This document shows, piece after piece, positions 27,171 to 34,593 of a stretch of 64,000 nucleotides of DNA. The notes under the pieces were generated by a model. It saw only the letters and a list, made by a program, of their open reading frames with translations, searched no databases and was not told the origin of the DNA. The first letter of the stretch is position 1; every line of letters starts with the position of its first letter. The position numbers and the translations under genes are program-made. Origin of the DNA: Chthoniobacter sp. (lineage in GTDB: Bacteria; Verrucomicrobiota; Verrucomicrobiia; Chthoniobacterales; Chthoniobacteraceae); contig JAIOPH010000013.1 of NCBI GenBank assembly GCA_021414005.1, positions 248,001 to 312,000 on the forward strand, in the 5' to 3' direction.

Positions 27171-28246
27171 TAGTCGTTAAAGAAATGCTTTCCTGTCCGA
27201 CCGGCCTCGGTTTGGCGATCGACCTCGTAATAGACATCCTCGAAGATACTGGTTTCTGATGGCAGCGGACTTTCCTCGGCGAATTGGGCGCTGGCTTCGG
27301 CCTCGGCTTTGGAAGCGTCGCTGATTTCATCGAACTGCGCCTCGGTGATGACCCGCTCTTCGAGCAGACGTTTCTTAAAGAGCTGGATGGGATCGTGATC
27401 GCGCTTGTAAGCGTCGATTTCTTCTTCACTGCGGTAGCCGCCCTTGTGTTTGGCGTCGGCGACGGAGTGCCCGTAATAACGATAGGTGTCGAATTCAAGG
27501 ATGGTTGGCTTGGACTCCTTGTGCGCGCGCTCAATCGCCCGTTGAGTTACGGCACGCACTTCGTAGATGTCTTCACCATTGGCCTGCGCCCACTCGACAC
27601 AAAAAGCCTCGCCGCGTTGGGCGAGGCAATCTTTGACGACCGATGAGCGCTGGAGGCTGGTGCCCATCGAGTAACCGTTGTTTTCAATGATGTAGATGAC
27701 CGGCAGATCGAAGAGCGCGGCCATGTTGAGCGACTCGTAGAAGCAGCCCTGATTGACAGCGCCGTCGCCGAGAAAGCACAGCGCGGCACCTTTGAGGCCC
27801 TTGTACTTCAACCCGTAGGCAAGACCAAGGCCAAGCGGGGTCTGGCCGCCAACAATGCCGTGGCCGCCCCAGTAGTTCTTGTCCGGGGCGAAGAAGTGCA
27901 TGGAGCCGCCCTTGCCTTTGGAGCAGCCGGTGGCTTTGCCGTAAAGTTCGGCCATGCACTCGTTCATGGTCATGCCGACGGCGAGGGAGTGGCCGTGGCA
28001 GCGGTAGGCGGTGATGACGTGATCGTCGTCGCCCATGAGGGAGCAGGTGCCGACGGCGACGGATTCCTGGCCGATATAGAGATGGAGGAAACCGCCCATC
28101 TTGCCGCCGTTGTATTGCTTGAGCGCCTGCTGCTCGAAGCGGCGCACGCGGAGCATGTCGCGCAGGAGTTGGATTTTGGCCTCAGGTGTGAGGTTTTTAT
28201 TGATGGGTGCGTGAGCGTGGTCGGAGGATTTGGTGGCGGTGTCCAT
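27170..28246 (-). CDS. pdhA: Pyruvate dehydrogenase E1 component, alpha subunit
   Basis: The 358-aa protein is the thiamine-diphosphate-binding alpha subunit of the E1 heterotetramer. The cofactor motif runs from GDGAVNQG (160-167) to IENN (187-190). Other hallmarks are LHLYIGQESVAVG, GHGIVGGQTPLGLGLAYG and the phosphorylation-loop region YRYYGHSVADAKHKGGYRS. It starts with a Thr/Ser/His-rich leader. It works with PdhB, encoded 348 bases downstream; the intervening remnant may affect their co-expression. Confidence 0.96.
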   Translation of the reverse strand: MDTATKSSDHAHAPINKNLTPEAKIQLLRDMLRVRRFEQQALKQYNGGKMGGFLHLYIGQESVAVGTCSLMGDDDHVITAYRCHGHSLAVGMTMNECMAELYGKATGCSKGKGGSMHFFAPDKNYWGGHGIVGGQTPLGLGLAYGLKYKGLKGAALCFLGDGAVNQGCFYESLNMAALFDLPVIYIIENNGYSMGTSLQRSSVVKDCLAQRGEAFCVEWAQANGEDIYEVRAVTQRAIERAHKESKPTILEFDTYRYYGHSVADAKHKGGYRSEEEIDAYKRDHDPIQLFKKRLLEERVITEAQFDEISDASKAEAEASAQFAEESPLPSETSIFEDVYYEVDRQTEAGRTGKHFFND

Positions 28247-28326
28247 AGTGTCGGCGCAGGCTGCGCGGAAGTATTAGCGGCGGGCGGAGTTCCACGCAAC
28301 AGGCAACCGAGCGGGAGACGCATTTT

Positions 28327-29031
28327 TCACACCGCTGGCAGGCCCAAGTGGCGGCCGATCTGGCGGCGAAGGTCACGCTGGATGGTTTCGACGCGCAGGT
28401 TCGCGTTGATCACGGTGAAAGCGTGGTCTTTGGCCATGCGCTGAAACTCGGTGGCGATGAGGCGCTGATATTTGATGAAGCTGTCGAACATGTCGCGCGA
28501 CAGTCCGAGGTCCATGCCGCTTTCCCAGTAGTCGAGCGTGGGATTTTTCTGGAAATTCCGCTCGACGAGCTGGCCGGCGCCGACGCGGAAGTAGAAGACA
28601 GCGTCGGGGACGAGAGCGGGGCTGTAAAGGTTGCGCGTCCAGTCGCGGTCAGCCCCACGGACGATGGCGCGGGCCATGAGGGTGTAGATGTAGCGGTCGG
28701 CGAGAACGATGAGGCCGGCGCGAAGAGCGGGGATGATTTCGTGAACGAGTTGGTCAAAAAAATCAGTGGCGTAAAAAAGCGATAATGTGGTGTGCGTCAG
28801 GACGTTGCCTTGTTTGGCGTCCTCCAGTTCCTCGGCTACAAGGTTGGAACGGCGGAGGCCCATGTGGCGCACCGCGAAGCCGTTTGCCTCGAGCCACTGG
28901 CTGAGTTGGGCGATCTGGGTAGAGCGGCCGGAGCCATCGGCACCTTCAATGGCGAAGAGCTTGCCGGCGAAGTTGGCGTCGCGCACTTCGGGCAGGGGGC
29001 GGCCGAAAAACGGGTGATCCTTCAGCGGCAT
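28327..29031 (-). CDS. Thymidylate kinase-like protein with altered P-loop
   Basis: This 234-aa P-loop protein resembles thymidylate kinase, which makes dTDP from dTMP. The P-loop reads GADGSGRST (residues 30-38), with Arg at 36 where the family has Lys. The DR(Y/H) nucleotide-binding motif is present (VLADRYIYTLMARA). Its neighbour upstream, overlapping by 10 bases, is a paralogue with a standard P-loop. The Lys-to-Arg change may lower or alter activity, so this copy could be regulatory, a heterodimer partner or specialised for another nucleotide. Confidence 0.85.
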   Translation of the reverse strand: MPLKDHPFFGRPLPEVRDANFAGKLFAIEGADGSGRSTQIAQLSQWLEANGFAVRHMGLRRSNLVAEELEDAKQGNVLTHTTLSLFYATDFFDQLVHEIIPALRAGLIVLADRYIYTLMARAIVRGADRDWTRNLYSPALVPDAVFYFRVGAGQLVERNFQKNPTLDYWESGMDLGLSRDMFDSFIKYQRLIATEFQRMAKDHAFTVINANLRVETIQRDLRRQIGRHLGLPAV

Positions 29032-29765
29032 GGGCGGCGTCGAAAGGTGGGCAGGTCAATTTTCTCGCGGATGAGCTGGCGGACCTTGGCCTGTTGAATG
29101 TGGATCTCCTCCGAGGCGTCCACCAGAGTGAAACCGAAACGTTCGCGCATCGCCTCGTATTCCGCATGCACTTTACCCTGAAAAATGCGGAAACTTTCGT
29201 ATGGATCGTTGCTCCAGCCCATGTCGAGTCCGGCTTCATGGTATTTCAAGGTTGGGCGGCCTTCGAGGATGCGATTGAGGGAGGTTTCCAGCGGGACGCG
29301 GAAGTAAAACGTGATGTCGGGATGGACTGCGTAGCTGTAAAGCTCGGCGACCCAGTCGCGATCCACGCCGCGGACAGCGTCGCGGGCGAGCGCGGTGAAA
29401 AGATAGCGGTCTGCGAGCACGATATAACCGGCGCGCAGGAGCGGAAGGATCTGGCGTTCGTAGCGGTCGGCAAAATCGGTGGCGTGAATCAGGCAGAAAG
29501 TCGTGGGCGTAAGAAGTTGGCGTTTCTTGCCTTTGGTCGTGGACTTTTTCACGAGAATGGAGGAATTCCACTCGGTAAAAAAAACGCGATACCCTTCGAG
29601 TTCGAGCCAGCGTTTCACGAGATAGATCTGCGTGGACTTGCCCGAACCGTCCAAACCCTCGACAGCGATAAGTTTGCCAGAATAATTGCGTTTTAGGGAA
29701 AACACGGGGGAGATTGTGCTGCAAAAATGCCACAGTGCAAGGCAAATACCACGACCGGAAAACAT
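29022..29765 (-). CDS. tmk: Thymidylate kinase
   Basis: The P-loop reads VEGLDGSGKSTQ and the DR motif VLADRYLFTALARDAVRGVDRD, with LIHATDFADRYERQI upstream and REKIDLPTF at the C-terminus. The 247-aa call assumes the ATG at 29765; a GTG at 29705, nearer to the conserved KLIAVEG strand, would give 227 aa and is equally possible. It overlaps the paralogous second kinase by 10 bases and is divergent from cdd, so pyrimidine nucleotide genes are grouped here. Confidence 0.88.
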   Translation of the reverse strand: MFSGRGICLALWHFCSTISPVFSLKRNYSGKLIAVEGLDGSGKSTQIYLVKRWLELEGYRVFFTEWNSSILVKKSTTKGKKRQLLTPTTFCLIHATDFADRYERQILPLLRAGYIVLADRYLFTALARDAVRGVDRDWVAELYSYAVHPDITFYFRVPLETSLNRILEGRPTLKYHEAGLDMGWSNDPYESFRIFQGKVHAEYEAMRERFGFTLVDASEEIHIQQAKVRQLIREKIDLPTFRRRPCR

Positions 29766-29819
29766 TTCACAATCCAATGAACGGCAACCGTTTAAGTCAT
29801 TGATTCCAACTTCATTTTC

Positions 29820-30215
29820 ATGATCGAATACCAGTCGCTTATTGACGCGGCGCGCCATGCGCGCGAGGGGGCGTATGCGCCCTATTCACGGTTTGCGGTG
29901 GGTGCGGCTTTGCGCACCAGGAGCGGGCGAGTCTTTTGCGGATGCAACGTGGAAAACTTGTCCTTCGGGCTCACGATATGCGCGGAACGTGCGGCAGTCT
30001 TCGCGGCGGTGGCGGCTGGCGAGCGGGAGTTTGAAGCGCTGGCCGTGATCGCGGATTCGAAGGCTCCCGTGACGCCCTGCGGCGCATGCCGACAGGTTCT
30101 GGCGGAGTTTGCGCCCACCCTCCCAGTGTGCTCCGCCAATCTGGAGGGTGCGATTTTCCAGTCGAGCATCGCCGAGCTGCTCCCGCGGGCGAAAGAAGGA
30201 ATCTTGGGGACATAG
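29820..30215 (+). CDS. cdd: Cytidine deaminase
   Basis: This 131-aa enzyme deaminates cytidine and deoxycytidine to uridine forms for pyrimidine salvage. The zinc site is visible as CAERAA (C54, catalytic E56) and PCGACRQV (C87, C90). The opening segment AYAPYSRFAVGAAL is standard. Its length suggests the small, tetrameric class. It is followed 20 bases later by mnmG, with a parS-like 16-mer in between, and is divergent from the thymidylate kinases. Confidence 0.96.
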   Translation: MIEYQSLIDAARHAREGAYAPYSRFAVGAALRTRSGRVFCGCNVENLSFGLTICAERAAVFAAVAAGEREFEALAVIADSKAPVTPCGACRQVLAEFAPTLPVCSANLEGAIFQSSIAELLPRAKEGILGT

Positions 30216-30216
30216 C

Positions 30217-30232
30217 TGTTCCACGTAGAACA
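30217..30232. promoter_or_regulatory. parS-like ParB-binding 16-mer (1)
   Basis: The sequence TGTTCCACGTAGAACA differs at one base from the perfect palindrome TGTTCCACGTGGAACA, a known form of the ParB-binding parS site. It sits between cdd and the mnmG start codon. Because mnmG is often next to parAB in bacteria, the location fits a chromosome partition centre, though parAB itself is not in the window. Confidence 0.65.
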
Positions 30233-30235
30233 ACC

Positions 30236-32158
30236 ATGTTCGTCTATCCCACGACATACGACGTGATCGTCATCGGGGCTGGTCATGCCGGGATTGAGGC
30301 GGCAATGGCTTCTGCCCGTCTCGGCTGCACGACCCTGATACTGACGCAGAATCTCGATTCCGTCGGGCAAATGTCCTGCAACCCGGCAATCGGTGGCCAG
30401 GCGAAGGGGCAAATCGTCCGTGAGATCGATGCACTAGGCGGCGTCATGGGACTGAACACGGACGCGACGAGCATTCAGTTTCGGATGCTCAATTCCACCA
30501 AGGGCCCCAGCGTCCGCTCGCCGCGAGCGCAGTGCGACAAGAAGGCGTATCAGTTTCGCGCCAAAGCCATGCTGGAACGCCAGGAGCATCTCGATCTAAA
30601 GCAAGGCAACGCCGTGCGCATCCTCGTGGAAGATAACGGCGCGTGCGGCGTTGAAACCAATCTCGGGTTGCGATTCAACGGGAGGGCGATCGTCATCACC
30701 ACCGGTACTTTCATGCGCGGACTCCTTCATGTTGGGCTGCAAAACCAAGCGGGCGGGCGGATGGGAGACGGCTTCTCTACCCTCAGCGACAGCCTGAAAG
30801 AGCTGGGTTTCGAAGTGGGGCGGTTCAAGACCGGCACCCCCTGCCGCCTGCATGGCAGGACGATCGATTTTGCTGCTTGCGAGCAGCAAGATGGCGACAA
30901 CCCCCCTCTCCCTTTCTCCTATCTCCCCGAAGTGCTTATCCGCGAGAAGCACGACATCTTTTCTCTGAACCACTGGATGGATGGCGTGTTCCATGTGGAA
31001 CAGTTGCCCTGCTGGGTCACCCACACCAACAGTCGCGTGCACGATATCATTCGGACCAACCTTGATAAGTCTCCGCTATACGCAGGTAAAATCGAGGGCG
31101 TGGGTCCCCGCTACTGCCCTTCCATCGAGGACAAAGTTGTAAGGTTTGCGGAAAAAACAGCTCATCAAATCTTTCTTGAGCCTGAGGGGCGGCACACGGA
31201 GGAATATTACGTCAACGGCGTATCGACCAGTCTTCCGATGGACACGCAGTATGCGTTCATCCGTAGCATTCCGGGTTTGGAGAACGCAGAAATTATGCGG
31301 CCCGGTTATGCCGTGGAATACGACTATTGCCCGCCCACACAACTCAATCACTCACTCGAAACGCAGCGTGTTGCGAACCTCTATTTCGCAGGACAGATCA
31401 ACGGCACTTCCGGTTACGAGGAGGCAGGTGCCCAGGGATTGGTCGCTGGCGCTAATGCCGCCCTCAAGATATTGGGCAAACCACCGCTACATCTTTCCCG
31501 TTCTGATGCCTACATCGGCGTGCTGATTGATGATCTCGTGACGAAGGGAACCTCCGAGCCATACCGTATGTTCACCAGCCGCGCAGAGCACCGGCTCATT
31601 CTCCGGCAGGACAATGCCGACCTCCGCGTCACTCCGCTCGCCCAAGCCTGTGGACTCGTCAGCGCTGCGCGCTGGGAAAAGGTGCAGCGAAAAATTGCCG
31701 ATTTGGAACAGCTCCGCACCTTCGCCTGCGACACGCGGTTTGGCGAAACCCGAATCGCCCAGTGGATTCTCCGCCCGGAAAACTCGGTTGAACATCTCCC
31801 TGCGGAAATCCGCGCTGGATTCTCCGCCGACCGCTGGGCTGCCATTGAGATCGAGCTGAAATACGCGGGCTACATCAGCCGCCAGAATGACGCCATTGAG
31901 CGCCTCCGGGCGAGTGAGGAGAAACACATCCCGCCGCAACTCGATTTTTCCACCCTCTCCGGCCTCCGCGCGGAGACCCGCCAAAAACTCACGCAAATCC
32001 GACCCGAAACGCTCGGCCAAGCCTCCCGGATCAGCGGCATCACCCCCGCTGACATCGCCCTCCTGTCTGTTCTGATCCAACGTTCGATCTTGCCCGGCTC
32101 CTCCCAGCAAGCTGAAACCCCGCAAGTGGCGCAAGAGACCGATCACGTTGATCCATGA
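30236..32158 (+). CDS. mnmG: tRNA uridine-5-carboxymethylaminomethyl modification enzyme
   Basis: MnmG (640 aa), with MnmE, installs the carboxymethylaminomethyl group on the wobble uridine of several tRNAs, using FAD and NADH. The FAD-binding motif GAGHAG is at residues 14-19, followed by QMSCNPAIGGQAKGQ, GTFMRGLLHVG and INGTSGYEEAGAQG, all highly conserved, plus the C-terminal FTSRAEHRLILRQDNAD segment. The start ATG at 30236 is preferred because the family begins there; the frame is open further upstream inside cdd. The gene contains a second parS-like site. mnmE is not in the window. Confidence 0.97.
   Translation: MFVYPTTYDVIVIGAGHAGIEAAMASARLGCTTLILTQNLDSVGQMSCNPAIGGQAKGQIVREIDALGGVMGLNTDATSIQFRMLNSTKGPSVRSPRAQCDKKAYQFRAKAMLERQEHLDLKQGNAVRILVEDNGACGVETNLGLRFNGRAIVITTGTFMRGLLHVGLQNQAGGRMGDGFSTLSDSLKELGFEVGRFKTGTPCRLHGRTIDFAACEQQDGDNPPLPFSYLPEVLIREKHDIFSLNHWMDGVFHVEQLPCWVTHTNSRVHDIIRTNLDKSPLYAGKIEGVGPRYCPSIEDKVVRFAEKTAHQIFLEPEGRHTEEYYVNGVSTSLPMDTQYAFIRSIPGLENAEIMRPGYAVEYDYCPPTQLNHSLETQRVANLYFAGQINGTSGYEEAGAQGLVAGANAALKILGKPPLHLSRSDAYIGVLIDDLVTKGTSEPYRMFTSRAEHRLILRQDNADLRVTPLAQACGLVSAARWEKVQRKIADLEQLRTFACDTRFGETRIAQWILRPENSVEHLPAEIRAGFSADRWAAIEIELKYAGYISRQNDAIERLRASEEKHIPPQLDFSTLSGLRAETRQKLTQIRPETLGQASRISGITPADIALLSVLIQRSILPGSSQQAETPQVAQETDHVDP
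30987..31002. promoter_or_regulatory. parS-like ParB-binding 16-mer (2)
   Basis: The sequence TGTTCCATGTGGAACA, inside mnmG, again differs from TGTTCCACGTGGAACA by a single base. It lies 755 bases downstream of the first. Two such near-matches within 1 kb are unlikely by chance and support a partition cluster, although this one is also constrained by coding (it encodes part of VFHVEQ). Confidence 0.6.
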
Positions 32159-32241
32159 GTGTAACACGTCGCGCCGACCAAGGTCCCGTTTGTATCACAT
32201 TTGCTATTGGCTCGTGTTGAGCGGCTAAGCACCGCCAAAAG

Positions 32242-33366
32242 TCACCGCGCGGAGACCTCACCAAAAGCCTGGCTCACCCCCTCACTCAACCGAAGCCAAT
32301 CCTCCCGACTGGTTTCCCAGCCGCTACTGAAGCGCAGCACGCGCGAGGCTTCGTCGCTCGCGAATCCCATTCCCGCGAGAACGTGGGAAGTCTCCTCCTT
32401 TCCGCTCGCACACGCCGACCCCGTTGAAACGGCAAAACCCAGTTTGTCGAGTTTCACAACCCAGCGCTGGCGGGATTCCAGAACCTCAGGCATTAGCACC
32501 GAGACTGTGTTCCAGAGACGGTCACTCGAAGTTCCGAGAATCTGAATGTCCGGCAGTTTTCCGACTATTCGCGTTTCAAATTCGGTGCGCCATTCCAAGC
32601 GCTGCGCTGTGGCGTCTTGCGCTAGGGCCATTTCACGTTCCTCAAGTGCCTCAACCATGGCGAGCACACCTGCCACGTTTTCGGTACCGGCCCGCTGTCC
32701 ATCCTCTTGCGGTCCACCGACGAGTAGTGGACGCAATTTGGACGAGCATTTAATGAAGCCTACGCCGAGCGGCCCGCCAAACTTATGAGCGCAACCGATC
32801 ATATAATCGCATTTGCCAAGTCCGGCGGAAGGCAATTTACCGATCCACTGTGCGGCATCGCAGAAAAGCGGAACACCACGCTCGCGGGAGAGCGCCAGAG
32901 CCTCGCGCCAAGGTTGCAGCACTCCCGTTTCGTTGTTTGCCGCCATTATTGAAATGAGTCGCGGGCGCTGCGTTTGCAACCTTTCTGAAATCCAGTCAAG
33001 ATCGACCACGCCGCTACGGGACACCGGGATAAACCGCACTGAATTCGGCAGATAGCGCTGCGCGGCGGTGATAACCGCCGGGTGCTCGATCGCTGAAACC
33101 CATGTCTCGCCCTCTGCAAAATGGGATGCATGCTGGAGCACAGTGTTGCTCCCCTCCGTTGCTCCGCTGGTCCATACAATCTCGCCCGGATCACATCCCA
33201 CCATCGCCGCTAACCGCTCCCGCGCGTTTGTTAGTGCTGCTTCGGCCCGCGCTCCGATGCGGTGCGGGCTGGAGGGATTGCCAATAAAACGCTCGACTGC
33301 GTTTAACCACGCCTCCTTGGCTACGGTCGAAAGCGGGTGACTTGCGTTATGATCGAAGTAGATCAT
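32242..33366 (-). CDS. Cysteine desulfurase (NifS/IscS-like)
   Basis: This 374-aa pyridoxal phosphate enzyme takes sulfur from cysteine for Fe-S clusters or tRNA thiolation. The N-terminus IYFDHNASHPLS, the GAT-EGSN cofactor-binding segment (68-74), the Schiff-base lysine in CAHKFGGP (K195) and GTENVAGV are classical. The sulfur-carrying cysteine lies in STGSACASGKE near residue 325. The short distance to the Fe-S and tRNA-modification genes is consistent with either role. It is convergent with mnmG, separated by 83 bases without a clear terminator. Confidence 0.93.
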   Translation of the reverse strand: MIYFDHNASHPLSTVAKEAWLNAVERFIGNPSSPHRIGARAEAALTNARERLAAMVGCDPGEIVWTSGATEGSNTVLQHASHFAEGETWVSAIEHPAVITAAQRYLPNSVRFIPVSRSGVVDLDWISERLQTQRPRLISIMAANNETGVLQPWREALALSRERGVPLFCDAAQWIGKLPSAGLGKCDYMIGCAHKFGGPLGVGFIKCSSKLRPLLVGGPQEDGQRAGTENVAGVLAMVEALEEREMALAQDATAQRLEWRTEFETRIVGKLPDIQILGTSSDRLWNTVSVLMPEVLESRQRWVVKLDKLGFAVSTGSACASGKEETSHVLAGMGFASDEASRVLRFSSGWETSREDWLRLSEGVSQAFGEVSAR

Positions 33367-33467
33367 TACGAGAGAAAGCTCGGACGTGCTCTCGACTTAA
33401 ATGGACACCAAGTTGCCACGCTTCATCCTCCCTTGCCGCCATGCCTCCGCATCCCGGCCGCCCGGAG

Positions 33468-33731
33468 CTAGACAACCCGCGTATGAGAATCGTGGCCCGA
33501 CGTTTCTACATCGGTCCGATGCTCTTCCAACTTTGCCGGTTCCGGGGCTGGCGGCCGATTAATCTCCCGTTCCACCTCATCCTTTGCCTTGGAAAATTCC
33601 CGTACCGCCTGACCCAGCCCCTTTGCGAGTTCGGGAAGTTTCTTCGCACCGAAAAGCAGCAGCACGATCCCAAAAATGATGATCATGTCCGGGCCGCCGA
33701 GATTGAGCAAACTTGCGATATTCATAAACAT
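33468..33731 (-). CDS. tatA: Twin-arginine translocase subunit TatA/TatE
   Basis: The 87-aa product has one N-terminal membrane helix (PDMIIIFGIVLLLFG) followed by the hinge and amphipathic helix KKLPELAKGLGQAVREF, the standard TatA layout. The C-terminal tail is charged and disordered. TatA forms the membrane-weakening assembly of the twin-arginine export path. tatB and tatC are not in the window. Start options at 33731 and 33725 both encode a Met. Confidence 0.93.
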   Translation of the reverse strand: MFMNIASLLNLGGPDMIIIFGIVLLLFGAKKLPELAKGLGQAVREFSKAKDEVEREINRPPAPEPAKLEEHRTDVETSGHDSHTRVV

Positions 33732-33819
33732 TTGGGTTGTGAGTTGGAACTAACACCCCGAGGGGGAAGTTGCAACGGACATTCTAATCACCACCAGCGT
33801 GCGAAATCGTTAGGACGAT

Positions 33820-34593
33820 TCACCGCAGCAGCGCCGCCGCTTCCTGTGGGCTTGGAAGGCCCCAGGCTTTCCACTTTGCCTCATACTCGCCGCGGGGCAG
33901 CAGGGCGTAATGCGGGCGCTGCTCGGCGCGCAGCCACTTGATCAGGTTCACGAGATTCCCCTCAGCCATTGTGGTGCAGCCGGCGCTCGGGCGGTCGGGG
34001 CCGCGGCGGATGTGGAAAAAGATGGCGCTGCCGGCTCCGGGCGCGGGTGGGTCGGAGTTGTGCCGGATTTCCACCAGCCAGCGATAGGCGAAATCCCCGT
34101 GCCGCATTTTCTGCTTCGCAAACCACGGCGGCGGATTCGCCGGATCGACCGCTACATGCCGGTTGTAGTCGGGCGAGTTTACATCATCCACCCACGCGTC
34201 GCCCGCGCCCACGGTGTGAAAAGGATACTTCGCCCCGGCGGGCAGCGCCGCGTCGTAGGTGTAGATCGTGCCGATGCGAAACACCCCGCTCGGCGCGCGC
34301 CCGTCGCGCTCGACCTTGTGCCTGCCGGGTTCGCCGGTGCCGAGCACTCCGCGTCCCCAGACCAGCCCGTTCTTTCCATACAGCACCGGCCACGCGGGAC
34401 CGCTCGCCACCCAGCCCGCGCCCTGGCGGTCGAAACACTGCAGCCGCCCGGTCGTCGAGTCCCACGTCGGCGCGATGCTGACCACGAGTTGCTTCACCCC
34501 ATCCAGTTCGCCTGCGAACGCCCTCGCCAGCAGCATGACCGCGAGCCCCATCAGCCCGAACCCGCGCTTGCTCGCGCGCCTGCGGTTTTGCAT
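33820..34593 (-). CDS. L,D-transpeptidase-like (YkuD family) secreted protein
   Basis: The 257-aa protein has a basic n-region and hydrophobic signal (residues about 10-27, ARAFA). The mature part contains a HIRRGPDRPSAGC segment matching the HxxxSxGC catalytic motif of L,D-transpeptidases, with the cysteine as nucleophile. It may cross-link peptidoglycan or process murein in the periplasm, although the fold is divergent and a hydrolase role is possible. The ATG at 34593 shares the CATG bases with the opposite-strand gene. Confidence 0.83.
   Translation of the reverse strand: MQNRRRASKRGFGLMGLAVMLLARAFAGELDGVKQLVVSIAPTWDSTTGRLQCFDRQGAGWVASGPAWPVLYGKNGLVWGRGVLGTGEPGRHKVERDGRAPSGVFRIGTIYTYDAALPAGAKYPFHTVGAGDAWVDDVNSPDYNRHVAVDPANPPPWFAKQKMRHGDFAYRWLVEIRHNSDPPAPGAGSAIFFHIRRGPDRPSAGCTTMAEGNLVNLIKWLRAEQRPHYALLPRGEYEAKWKAWGLPSPQEAAALLR

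Noticed and set aside
32159..32241. Terminator between convergent mnmG and cysteine desulfurase genes
   Set aside because: No stem of useful length with a T-tract could be found in the 83 bases.
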